This document shows, piece after piece, positions 17,292 to 26,435 of a DNA stretch of 64,000 nt. The stretch is taken from the NCBI GenBank assembly GCA_026984515.1, contig JALSRZ010000014.1, positions 1 to 64,000 of the forward strand, in the 5' to 3' direction. This stretch comes from Thiohalobacter sp. (lineage in GTDB: Bacteria > Pseudomonadota > Gammaproteobacteria > DSM-19610). How positions within the stretch are numbered: position 1 is the stretch's first letter; every line of letters begins with the position of its first letter. A program made the translations under genes and the position numbers. Below the pieces are notes generated by a model. It worked only from the letters and a program-made list of their open reading frames with translations. It did not search any database and was not told the DNA's origin.

Positions 17292-20200
17292 CTACAACGT
17301 GGCAGCCCGCTGCCGGCCGGCCTGCCGCGCCCCGAGGACATCCGCCGGGTCCAGCGCCGCAAGCCACTCCTGCAGGTGCTGCTGCAACATCCATTCAGCC
17401 CGCACCCAGGCGCGCAGTGCATCACCCTCGCGCCGTGTGGCATCCATATCGTGGATACGCTCACGCACTGCCTTGATCCAGGCACGCGGCTGATTGGGCA
17501 CCCTGCATACCGGCGCCTCCCGGTAGGGTGCAATATCGGTCGCGATGACGGGCCAGCCCAGAGCGCCGTATTCCAGGATACGCAGGTTGCTTTTCGATTG
17601 ATTGAAACGGTTGTGTTCCAGCGGCGCCAGTGCGAGATCAAGGTTCAACGTCGCCAGCTTCTGCGGGTATTTCCCGAAGGTCACCGGGTTGTGTATTTCC
17701 TTTACGTACGGGTGCAGAAAATCGGGACACATACCGAAGAACACCCAGTCGACCTCCTGCGCGGTCTCCCGCACCACTTCTTCGAGCAGCTCCAGGTCAC
17801 CCAGGTGCTGCTGCGCGCCGGCCCAGCCTATGCGTGGTTTGGCCGACGTCGCCCGGCGCGATTCCAGGCCGCCCCAGACGGTTTCATCCAGGTAATTCGG
17901 CACCACGCGCACATCGTCCGTCATGCCACGCAGTTCATCTGCCAGGGGCTCGGTCGTCACAATCAGCCGATCAGCAATACCGAGGCAGCGGCGCAGGCGC
18001 TTCTTGACGTCCCTGTAGCCGGTTTTTGAGAACGGGTTCTTGGGCGGCAGGGCAAATATCAGGTCGTCCTGACCGAACACGATAAACGCGCTGTTGATCT
18101 TTTTGTATGCTTCCATGCTGTCCATGTAAGCATCGTGCATGGTGTTGTGCATGAGCAGGGTATCCGGCTGCAGGCGTTCCAGCTCGGCCATGCTGGGCCA
18201 GGGCACCAGTTCCTTGTTGAATGGCAGAACCAGGCTGTTGGCGCGCTGTTCCCGGTGCAACACCTCCAGTGGCTGTTGAATACGGAATTTCCAGGATCCG
18301 ATGGATCCCGCAGCAAAGCCAATAATCCTGGCTGCACTCCGGTCGTCCGGCTTCCAGCCCGGCACAAAGCGGTCATCGGTCGTAAAGCGCTCCCCTGTCA
18401 ACGCCAGGTTGGGACTATAGGCCGGGTCATGCGCAAGTATTGGCAGTGATTGCCTGCATAGCTGACCGGATTCACTGAGCGCCAGTTGATCCAGATCGAG
18501 TCCATCCAGCCCGGACGGAGCCTCACCGGCAAACATCAGGGTTGAATGCGGTGTCCACAGGATTTTTCCACCTGCCGCACGCACCCGCAGGCAGAAATCA
18601 ACAGCCTGGTAGAAACCCAGCCGCAGGGACAACGGTGAATCTCCTGCCGATGTCAGCACCGACTTACGGACCAGCATGCAGCTGTTCGATACTGCCGACA
18701 GCTCCTGCGCCACCTGGGCACGTCCCATGTAGCCCGATTCATCCAGGGAAAGCCCGCCGAAGGCCCCCATACCGACTGCGTAGGAACCGGCCCCGGTAAC
18801 AATACCGCCGCCCACCACCTTCTGTTCCGACGAAACCAGGCGGGGCGCCACCACGGCGACACCCGGCCTGTCGAGTAACGCCACCAGTCGCCCCAGCCAG
18901 TCGGGCTGAATGGCAATGGCGCCCGGGCTCATCAGCAATACGTGTTCGGCCTGCGAAGCGCGCGCCAGTTCCAGCACAGCCTGCCAGTGGTCGACAGACG
19001 ATGAACAGCGCACCACTTCGATCCGCTCCCCGCCAGTCGCCGTGGCAGGAAGCTCGATGTCGTCTTTCAACAACAACCGCACACGGAAGTCCGGGTACGC
19101 TGTCCGGGACCACAGCTTATCCAGGAACAGCTCCAGCATATCCGGCTTGCCGCTGACCGGGACAATGATGTCCACCGGCGGCCTGTCCGCACAGGCATAG
19201 TCGACAAAACAGCTGCCAAACAGGGTGCCCGGTCTCACTTCAGCCTCGATCCCGCAGCGTTCCAGGTGCCCGGCAACGCAAGACCTGCGATTGGCGGCAA
19301 TGAGTTCCTGGTCCAGCGCCAGTTGATAGCGGTCCTGGCGGTGTACCAGCACATCCGGGATATGCCCCACCCCCTGTTCCCCACAGCACTCGATCACTCG
19401 TAAAACGGTGTCATAAACCTCCGCACCGTTCTGTTGACCCCAGCCGCCGGCTGCAAGCAGCATCGCCCGCTCGATCAGGACCGTATTGCCCATGTACGGC
19501 ATCGCACGCAACAGTTCCAGGTTACAGTCCGGCTTGAACAGCGGGTCATAGCGTCGGCCATCCGGGTCTACCCGGTCTTCATCCATATAGACCAGCCGCC
19601 ACTCCGGGTGCCGGTGCAGATGGTCCACGTGCCGGTACAGCCAGTGCGGTTCCAGGACCACGCCGGCCTCCAGCAGGCCCAGCCATTCTGCTCCGCTGGC
19701 AGCAAGCACTTCATTTACACCATCCATCAGCGCGCCATCGACCTGGTGCCACTCCAGGTTATCCAGCTCTGCGAACACCGGGTCGGGACAGGGTTCACCG
19801 GAAACAATACTCAGTCCCCAGCCGCCGTACAGCTGGGAGGCAAGAGAGTCCAGGGTATCCGCCACGGCCGCCTCCTGGCCGGCGACGTGGGTCATCACCA
19901 GGTGTACCGACGGCTGTAAAGTCCATGCTGTCTCCATGCGCGTGGCATAGCGGACCATATCCCTGTCATTCAGGTCGTGCCGTTCCATCCAGGCGCTGTA
20001 ACTGTCTTTTCCCCCCACCCCGGGCACCGCGGACTGCGCGTCGATGTGCCCGTCCGTCGCCGTCCACGCGTCGATATTACTGGTCAGCTGTTCAAGCATT
20101 TTCTCACGCTGTGCGCGCAGATCTTCCGTGAGCTGTTTTGCATGACGCGCATAGATATCCCGGTACGCCTGCACGGTATCGCTCAGCCGCCGGCGGGAAA

Positions 20201-23200
20201 CATTATCGACCTGATCGGTACGGTGTCTGACTTCCACTGTCGTCTTGCCCACATGGCGGAAACCGTACCGGTCGGCCAGCCGCAGCAGGAATTCCCAGTC
20301 CTCGTAACACGACAGACTGTCATCGAACAGGCCGACCTGGTCCAGGCAGGAGCGCCGGTGCGCCCAGGTATTGATGGGGATATAGTTATTGACCAGCAGT
20401 CGTTCCCGGGAATAGTCATCGTGCCGGTAGGGATTGGAGCGGCCAACTTCCTGCACACTGCCATCTGCAACGGTTTCCTTCACCACCACTGCATCGGTAT
20501 AGATAAACGACTCCCCTGCACCGGCCATTTCATTGACAACGGTCTGCAGGTGATGCGGGAGGTAACAGTCATCATCGTCCAGGTAGCAGACCAGCTCACC
20601 CCGGGCTTCGGCCAGCGCCGTATTCCTGGCCGCCGCCTGTCCCCGTGACCAGCCGAATTCGATACAGCGGATACGGCCTGAATGAGCTCGTTCCTCCACC
20701 AGGTGCCGGATACTTTCACCGCCGTCATTGACCACAATCAGTTCCCAGTTGCGGTAACCCTGTGCAAGTACAGAATCCAGCGCCCGCCCCAGCAGGTGCA
20801 GGCGGTCTTTGGTTGGCATGATAATACTGATGTGCGGGGTTTCCTGACCGGGATCATCCAGGGCGCCGGTAATGTCGTGTTCGACCGGCACCAGGTAGCC
20901 CGGGCAAAGTTGCGGCCGTTCACCCCACTCGGCAGGCCAGTTACGCTCCCTGGCCTGTTCCGACTCGGCGGCACCCGCCCCGGCACTCGCATGTTCAATA
21001 CTGTTTGCAGAGGCCAGGTACAGACCGAGCACCTCGGGTATGTGCCTGAACATCTCGGTGGCCGCCATGCGCAGCCAGAAATCGTAATCCCCGGCCACCT
21101 CCATTTCAGCATCGAAAGAACCGTATTTTTCGTGCAGCGATCTGCGCCACATGGGTTGCGGGCCGATATAACAGACGGCAAACAGGTGACGCGGGTCAAA
21201 CCCGGGCCATCGAAACCAGGCCTCTACAGGCGCATCTTCAATACTGGCATTCTCTACCCGGGTAAGTGCGGAATCCGCGTATACCAGCGCAACATCGGGA
21301 TTGGCTTCCAGTTCGGACACCATGCGTTCATAAGCGCGAGGGACATGGCGGTCATCGGTATTGGCACTGCTCAGGTATTTCCCGCGGGCTTGCGCGATAG
21401 CCCGGTTCCAGGCGGCGTAGATAGTCTCCCGCTGCCCAGTACGGAGGTAACGGATATTCGAATAGCGTTGCTGAAACTCACGGACAATCTCGCCTTCACG
21501 CTGTTCCGAGCCGCTGTCCACCACAATGATTTCGAGCCGGTCTGCAATGGTCTGGGCTTCGAGATCCTCGAGACAGCCCCTGATAAACCGTTCGCTGTTA
21601 TACGTTGAGACAATCGCTGTAACCAGTATGTCGTTGCCCTGCCCGGAATCGTGCCCCCCCCGGTACGCCCCTGTAACGGCGATTCCTGTTGACATCGCCG
21701 TGCCGACAACCATTGCAGCAGGCACATTTTCCGCCAGGGATTCATTGCCCTCGCACAAACCTGGATCCAGGCCATCGGATGACGGCGTGCCGTCAAGGCC
21801 GAACAGCAGGCGGGAAATTTCCATGTCGCCGGGATTCTGCTCCAGGTAGGCGTTGTAAAGATTCCTGGCATCGTCTTTTTTGTCCAGGGCATCCAGGATC
21901 CGGCCGCCGTTGATGATGACGTCGCGGTTCAAGGGGTCCAGTTTCAGTGCTTTCAGGAGGTACTTCAGTGCAGTATCCACCTCGCCGGCCTGCCAGTGCA
22001 GCACAACGATGTTGTTACAGCTGATGACATCTCCCGGATCAAGCCGGTGCGCCTGGTAGAAAAGTTCGCTGGCCTTGCCGATATCACCGGCCTCGAAGGC
22101 ACGTTCCCCTTCCCTGTTCAGCGAAGCCGGTGTACGCGCATGCACCGGGGGCTTCGCGCAGGCTTGCGGGAATGCGGTCGATCGCAGCTGCTTTTCAAAC
22201 GCATCGCCCGGATACCCGAGACACTGCAGTACCTCTTCTCCGAGATGCTCCAGGTAGGACAGGGCGTACGGCTCAAGCCCGTTATCCCTGAATGTGGCGC
22301 GCCATTTTTCAACGTACTCGTCAACCGGCGCGGTGTGACCGTTGACGTTTGTGGAATCACCCAGGCCACCTTCCGGTGCGGGATTTTCTCCGTATTTCAG
22401 CATCGGGTGATAGGTCGGTATTCCCAGGTATTTGCAGATCCGGTCAATCTCCGAACCACTTTCCGCAACAATGTCTTCATACCGCGTCACGCAGATTCTG
22501 TCGCCCAGCTGCCTGATGGACTGCGCCAGCATGGCCGGTCCGGCAAGCATGTCCCGGCAATGTGTGCTGTTTTCGAATGCGGTGGTATTGTTCTGAAACC
22601 AGGTTTCCAGTACCGAGGCAAGCACCGCAAGCGGGTTGCGCAATAAAACGACAACCTTTGCCCTGGGGAAAGTCCTGACAAGTTCGGGAAGGATATAGAA
22701 GTAGCGCGGGGTCTTGTCCAGGAAGCGGGTCTTGCCGGAAAACCTGACTGCGCGCGAATACAGCACCTTGCTCATCTGGCGCACACTGTCGTAATAATTC
22801 TCTTCCCCGCCCGGCAGCTGTTCAAGAAACTCTGCCAGCGCCTGCCTGCAGGTCCCGGCGTCATACTCGGCGCTGACACCCTCGTGCTTCAGCGCATACA
22901 GGGGATTCAGCATGAGCCAGGGTTCGGCCTCGGTGTGGATATCCGGGTGACTGCCGAGCACGCGTTGCAGCATGGTGGAACCGGAACGTGGCAGTGAAAC
23001 CAGGAAGATCAGGCCCTCGCCATCCGCGCTGATCTGAGCAGGCATATAGGGCAGATCAAGACTGTCCAGCGCCATCCTGTAGGTCGCCTTGTCGCGTGCC
23101 GTCGACATGCTGTTTTCCGGCCAGAAGCGGCGTATCGTTGCACGCCCCACGTCTCCCATACTATCCGGAATCAGCGCCGCGTTCTTGCGCAACACCTTGT

Positions 23201-23906
23201 TTACTTCCGCCATGTGGCGGTACATGGGCGCATGATGCTCGCCCCCGCCATGGATCAGGTACACGACATTCGCGTCGCATACGTGCGCAATGGGATACCT
23301 GCTGCTCATGCGGATATTGAAATCCCAGTCTTCGTACATACCGACACATTCGTCGAAGAACCCCAGCGACTCCATGGCGTCGCGCCGCAGGAGATAGTTT
23401 CGCAAAGACATCTCGCGCCGCAGGACCTGCTCGAAAATATCCCCCTCGAAACCGGGTTCTGTCCCCCAGAATGCCTGGGTCCGGGTCGGTCTGGCCAGGT
23501 CATCCCAGTAAAGAACGACCTTGGAGTACACCCAGGCCGCGCCCGTCTCCTGCAGGCGCAGGTATTCTCTCTCGAGTTTTTCCGGAAGCCAGATATCATC
23601 TCCGGCGATCAGCGAAATATAGTCACCCCTGGCCACCCGGAAACCGGAATTGAGGTTGGCGGGAATACCGATATTCACCTGGTGAGTCACAAGCCGGACG
23701 ATGGCCGGGAACCGGCTGGCGTAGTCTTCCAGTATTGCACGCGTCCCGTCCGTCGACGCATCATTACAGACGATGATCTCAAATGGCTGCAGGGTCTGCC
23801 CGAGCAGGCTGTCCAGGCATTGTGCGACGTGTTGTTCGTTGTTATGGGCGATGACAACGACACTGATGCGTGCCGGCTGTTGACCGGCGTTTTGACCGAC
23901 ACTCAT
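17292..23906 (-). CDS. Giant multidomain glycosyltransferase-sulfotransferase
   Basis: A 2204-residue cytosolic protein, probably building or attaching flagellin glycans. Domains in order: GT-A family 2 (about 13-240, GDD at 102-104); a PAPS-dependent sulfotransferase (about 298-570, 5-prime phosphosulfate loop LPRSGST at 305-311, 3-prime phosphate site near LLRNPLAVLAS 421-431); TPR repeats (about 595-705); a second GT2 (about 760-1000, DSGS and NTDD); a third GT2 (about 1024-1260, NDGG and YLDDDD at 1108-1113); a degenerate GT2-like block (about 1330-1560); another GT2-like domain (about 1576-1830); and a C-terminal GT-B/GT4-like domain (about 1875-2190). No signal peptide or membrane helix is seen. 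It overlaps the aminotransferase gene by ATGA, so it is the last gene of the arm running towards fliC. Glycan identity and sulfation are inferred. The frame is open throughout, so this is not an assembly fusion visible from frameshifts. Confidence 0.88.
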   Translation of the reverse strand: MSVGQNAGQQPARISVVVIAHNNEQHVAQCLDSLLGQTLQPFEIIVCNDASTDGTRAILEDYASRFPAIVRLVTHQVNIGIPANLNSGFRVARGDYISLIAGDDIWLPEKLEREYLRLQETGAAWVYSKVVLYWDDLARPTRTQAFWGTEPGFEGDIFEQVLRREMSLRNYLLRRDAMESLGFFDECVGMYEDWDFNIRMSSRYPIAHVCDANVVYLIHGGGEHHAPMYRHMAEVNKVLRKNAALIPDSMGDVGRATIRRFWPENSMSTARDKATYRMALDSLDLPYMPAQISADGEGLIFLVSLPRSGSTMLQRVLGSHPDIHTEAEPWLMLNPLYALKHEGVSAEYDAGTCRQALAEFLEQLPGGEENYYDSVRQMSKVLYSRAVRFSGKTRFLDKTPRYFYILPELVRTFPRAKVVVLLRNPLAVLASVLETWFQNNTTAFENSTHCRDMLAGPAMLAQSIRQLGDRICVTRYEDIVAESGSEIDRICKYLGIPTYHPMLKYGENPAPEGGLGDSTNVNGHTAPVDEYVEKWRATFRDNGLEPYALSYLEHLGEEVLQCLGYPGDAFEKQLRSTAFPQACAKPPVHARTPASLNREGERAFEAGDIGKASELFYQAHRLDPGDVISCNNIVVLHWQAGEVDTALKYLLKALKLDPLNRDVIINGGRILDALDKKDDARNLYNAYLEQNPGDMEISRLLFGLDGTPSSDGLDPGLCEGNESLAENVPAAMVVGTAMSTGIAVTGAYRGGHDSGQGNDILVTAIVSTYNSERFIRGCLEDLEAQTIADRLEIIVVDSGSEQREGEIVREFQQRYSNIRYLRTGQRETIYAAWNRAIAQARGKYLSSANTDDRHVPRAYERMVSELEANPDVALVYADSALTRVENASIEDAPVEAWFRWPGFDPRHLFAVCYIGPQPMWRRSLHEKYGSFDAEMEVAGDYDFWLRMAATEMFRHIPEVLGLYLASANSIEHASAGAGAAESEQARERNWPAEWGERPQLCPGYLVPVEHDITGALDDPGQETPHISIIMPTKDRLHLLGRALDSVLAQGYRNWELIVVNDGGESIRHLVEERAHSGRIRCIEFGWSRGQAAARNTALAEARGELVCYLDDDDCYLPHHLQTVVNEMAGAGESFIYTDAVVVKETVADGSVQEVGRSNPYRHDDYSRERLLVNNYIPINTWAHRRSCLDQVGLFDDSLSCYEDWEFLLRLADRYGFRHVGKTTVEVRHRTDQVDNVSRRRLSDTVQAYRDIYARHAKQLTEDLRAQREKMLEQLTSNIDAWTATDGHIDAQSAVPGVGGKDSYSAWMERHDLNDRDMVRYATRMETAWTLQPSVHLVMTHVAGQEAAVADTLDSLASQLYGGWGLSIVSGEPCPDPVFAELDNLEWHQVDGALMDGVNEVLAASGAEWLGLLEAGVVLEPHWLYRHVDHLHRHPEWRLVYMDEDRVDPDGRRYDPLFKPDCNLELLRAMPYMGNTVLIERAMLLAAGGWGQQNGAEVYDTVLRVIECCGEQGVGHIPDVLVHRQDRYQLALDQELIAANRRSCVAGHLERCGIEAEVRPGTLFGSCFVDYACADRPPVDIIVPVSGKPDMLELFLDKLWSRTAYPDFRVRLLLKDDIELPATATGGERIEVVRCSSSVDHWQAVLELARASQAEHVLLMSPGAIAIQPDWLGRLVALLDRPGVAVVAPRLVSSEQKVVGGGIVTGAGSYAVGMGAFGGLSLDESGYMGRAQVAQELSAVSNSCMLVRKSVLTSAGDSPLSLRLGFYQAVDFCLRVRAAGGKILWTPHSTLMFAGEAPSGLDGLDLDQLALSESGQLCRQSLPILAHDPAYSPNLALTGERFTTDDRFVPGWKPDDRSAARIIGFAAGSIGSWKFRIQQPLEVLHREQRANSLVLPFNKELVPWPSMAELERLQPDTLLMHNTMHDAYMDSMEAYKKINSAFIVFGQDDLIFALPPKNPFSKTGYRDVKKRLRRCLGIADRLIVTTEPLADELRGMTDDVRVVPNYLDETVWGGLESRRATSAKPRIGWAGAQQHLGDLELLEEVVRETAQEVDWVFFGMCPDFLHPYVKEIHNPVTFGKYPQKLATLNLDLALAPLEHNRFNQSKSNLRILEYGALGWPVIATDIAPYREAPVCRVPNQPRAWIKAVRERIHDMDATRREGDALRAWVRAEWMLQQHLQEWLAALDPADVLGARQAGRQRAATL

Positions 23907-25057
23907 AGCGTACGCTCTCCCAGCAGATACTTCAGCGTCTCCGCAACACGTTCAACGGCCGCGTTTTCAAGTTCAGGGTACAGGGGCAGGCTCAGTACCT
24001 GGCCGGCCGCCTGCGTGGTAACGGGCAACCCGGCGTGCCGGGCGGCTGTTCCTGCCAATGCCGGCTGCCTGTGCACGGGAACCGGGTAGTGCAGGCCGCA
24101 GGAAATCCCTTGCGCCTGCATTTTTCTGTGTATCTCATCCCTGCCGGAAAGACGTATCACATAAAGATGATGGGCCGATTCGGCCCACGGCCTGACGGTC
24201 GGTACGGTAATACCGTCCACATCCGAAAGCAGTCGATGGTAGTGTCCGGCCACTGCCCGGCGCGCGGCATTCCACCGCTCCAGGTAAGGCAGCTTTACAG
24301 CAAGCACAGCACCCTGGATGCCGTCCATACGATAGTTGAAACCCAGTTCGTCATGGCAGTAACGCTGCGACTGACCGTGATCGCGCAAACTGCGCAAACG
24401 CCGGTGCAGGTCCGGGTCAGATGTCACTACCGCCCCGCCTTCTCCCCAGGCGCCAAGATTCTTGCCCGGGTAGAAACTGAAACAGGCCATGTGGCCCAGC
24501 GAGCCCGCCCGCCTTCCCCGGTAGCGGGCACCGTGCGCCTGCGCCGCATCCTCGATCACGTACAGGCCGTGGCGCGCCGCCAGCTCCATGAGCGGCTCCA
24601 TGTCCACCGGGTGCCCGTACAGGTGGACCGGCAATATGGCTTTGGTCCTGGGGGTAATCTGTGCCTCGATCTGTTGCACATCCATGATCATGGTATCCGC
24701 TTCGATATCCACGAATACCGGCGTGGCACCACAGTAAAGAATGCCCCACACCGTGCCTACAAAGGTGCTGGATACGGTAATCACCTCGTCACCGGGGCCT
24801 GTGCCGATCGCCCGCAGCGCCATATGGACAGCGGATGTCCCGGAATTGCAGCCCACTGCGAAGTCTGCCTGACAGTACGCTGCAAAAGCGGATTCAAACG
24901 ACTCGACTGCCTCCCCAAGCACGAACGATGCCCCGTGCACCACGTGTTTAACCGCCGCTTCCAGCTCGTCGCGAATTGCGGCATTCTGCCGGGCGAGATC
25001 GGCAAAGGGGATACGGCTGTCTGCTTCCTGCTGTACTGCTTCCAGTATTTGTACCAT
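23903..25057 (-). CDS. DegT/DnrJ/EryC1/StrS-type sugar aminotransferase
   Basis: PLP-dependent aminotransferase of 384 residues that would add an amino group to a nucleotide-linked keto sugar. The PLP lysine is in SFYPGKNLGAWGEGG, the conserved CNSGTSAVHMAL lies near residue 85-100, and EDAAQAHGARYRG holds the cofactor-contacting Asp. Members such as WbpE/VioA-like enzymes make the amino sugars on flagellin and O-antigen. It overlaps the giant glycosyltransferase by 4 bases, implying coupled translation. The exact sugar is not deducible. Confidence 0.92.
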   Translation of the reverse strand: MVQILEAVQQEADSRIPFADLARQNAAIRDELEAAVKHVVHGASFVLGEAVESFESAFAAYCQADFAVGCNSGTSAVHMALRAIGTGPGDEVITVSSTFVGTVWGILYCGATPVFVDIEADTMIMDVQQIEAQITPRTKAILPVHLYGHPVDMEPLMELAARHGLYVIEDAAQAHGARYRGRRAGSLGHMACFSFYPGKNLGAWGEGGAVVTSDPDLHRRLRSLRDHGQSQRYCHDELGFNYRMDGIQGAVLAVKLPYLERWNAARRAVAGHYHRLLSDVDGITVPTVRPWAESAHHLYVIRLSGRDEIHRKMQAQGISCGLHYPVPVHRQPALAGTAARHAGLPVTTQAAGQVLSLPLYPELENAAVERVAETLKYLLGERTL

Positions 25058-25145
25058 GACCTGCTGTACTCTCTGTCAGCCCGGGAGCCGGAAAGGACCG
25101 GCTGCTACGGGATTAAATGACCGTCGGTGCAAACCTCGACCGGGG

Positions 25146-26249
25146 CTAATAGATAATGGGAACCAGCTGTCCGCTGTTGCGGATCGATTCCGTGGACGCT
25201 TCGAGCACCCGCACGACATTCAGGCCGGCGACCCCGTCGTTGAACGGGCGCTTGCCGCCGCGGATGCATTTGCTGAAATAGGCGCACTCCTTGTACAGAG
25301 CCTCCGTGGCATCGATGCGCGGTGCCCACATGTCACCGACCCGGTACTGGATCAGCGTGTTGTACACTGCTTCCCGGTCGGATTGCTCCACGGTAATGCC
25401 CTTGTCATAGATCTTGACCTTCTCGTTCGACTCCATATCGTCAAACACCAGCATCTTTTTCACGCCGCCGATGATGATCTGTCGCACCTTGCGCGGCGCC
25501 AGCCAGTTGACGTGAAAATGCGCCAGGGTGTTGTCGTCAAAGGTAAGTGTCATATAGGCCAGGTTTTCCAGGCCGGTACCGGCGTGTGCGGCGCCCAGTG
25601 CCGATACCGCTACCGGTTTTTTATCCAGCACATGCAGAAGGATACTGAGATCATGCGGGGCCAGGTCCCAGATCACATTGACATCGCGCTGGAACAGGCC
25701 GAGGTTGATGCGCGTGGAATCGAAATACAGTATTTCGCCCAGTTCACCGGCAGCAACCAGCCTGCGCATCGTTTCCACGGCACCGGTAAACAGGTAGGTA
25801 TGATCCACCATCAGCAGGCGGTCATGCTTTGCCGCTATTGCGACCAGTCTTTCCGCCTCGCGGACGCTGGTAGCCAGCGGCTTCTCCAGCAGCACGTGCT
25901 TGCCGGCGCGCAGGGCCGCTGAGGCAATCGGGAAATGGCTGGCTACCGGCGTAGCAATGGCAACCGCCTCGATATCAGGGTCTGACAGCAGGCGACCGTA
26001 ATCCGTGGTGCCGGATATACCGGGAAACTCTTCGCTCATCCGCTTCAGCTGTCCCGCATCCCGGTCTGCAACCGCCGCCATTTCGCAGTCGGCAGCGCGG
26101 GAAAAGTTGCGCACCAGGTTCGGACCCCAGTAACCGTAACCGATCACCCCGACGCAAACCGGTCGTGTGGCCTGCCGGGCGGGGACACGCGGTTCTGCGG
26201 ACGGAAAATCCAGCAGTTTTTGTGCTGCAGCAACATTGGACTTGGACAT
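25146..26249 (-). CDS. Gfo/Idh/MocA family oxidoreductase
   Basis: NAD(P)-dependent sugar dehydrogenase of 367 residues, likely acting on a nucleotide sugar ahead of the aminotransferase. The Rossmann motif GYGYWGPN is near the N-terminus and the family EKPLA motif (LLEKPLATSVREAERL) is present. The ATG at 26249 is preferred to the longer frame because it lies about 35 bases downstream of the -12 element of a sigma54-type promoter (26284-26299). First gene of the three-gene minus arm; an 88-bp gap separates it from the aminotransferase. Confidence 0.9.
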   Translation of the reverse strand: MSKSNVAAAQKLLDFPSAEPRVPARQATRPVCVGVIGYGYWGPNLVRNFSRAADCEMAAVADRDAGQLKRMSEEFPGISGTTDYGRLLSDPDIEAVAIATPVASHFPIASAALRAGKHVLLEKPLATSVREAERLVAIAAKHDRLLMVDHTYLFTGAVETMRRLVAAGELGEILYFDSTRINLGLFQRDVNVIWDLAPHDLSILLHVLDKKPVAVSALGAAHAGTGLENLAYMTLTFDDNTLAHFHVNWLAPRKVRQIIIGGVKKMLVFDDMESNEKVKIYDKGITVEQSDREAVYNTLIQYRVGDMWAPRIDATEALYKECAYFSKCIRGGKRPFNDGVAGLNVVRVLEASTESIRNSGQLVPIIY

Positions 26250-26283
26250 AGTGAATCCCAGTGGCCTGTTTGCACAAACACAT

Positions 26284-26299
26284 AGCAAGATACATACCA
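26284..26299 (-). promoter_or_regulatory. Sigma54-like promoter of the glycan minus arm
   Basis: Minus strand reads TGGTATG-N4-TTGCT, with GG and GC 10 bases apart. The -24 keeps TGG, A and G; the -12 is perfect. A start site about 12 bases downstream would give a leader of roughly 20-25 bases to the oxidoreductase ATG. Confidence 0.55.
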
Positions 26300-26361
26300 C
26301 CGGCCCGTGACCGGAGTACCGCGACATCGGGCCAGTTCACTCATGCCGGTTCGGGGAAAAT

Positions 26362-26377
26362 TGGTACGAATCTGGCA
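26362..26377 (+). promoter_or_regulatory. Sigma54-like promoter of the glycan plus arm
   Basis: Plus strand reads TGGTACG-N4-TGGCA with the invariant GG-N10-GC spacing. It is 58 bases before the preferred ATG of the FkbH-like gene and points away from the minus-arm site about 60 bp to its left. Confidence 0.5.
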
Positions 26378-26435
26378 TAGTGCTTTTACGTATGTACAGG
26401 ACCGGCACCACGACCAACTTGATATACCACTCGCG

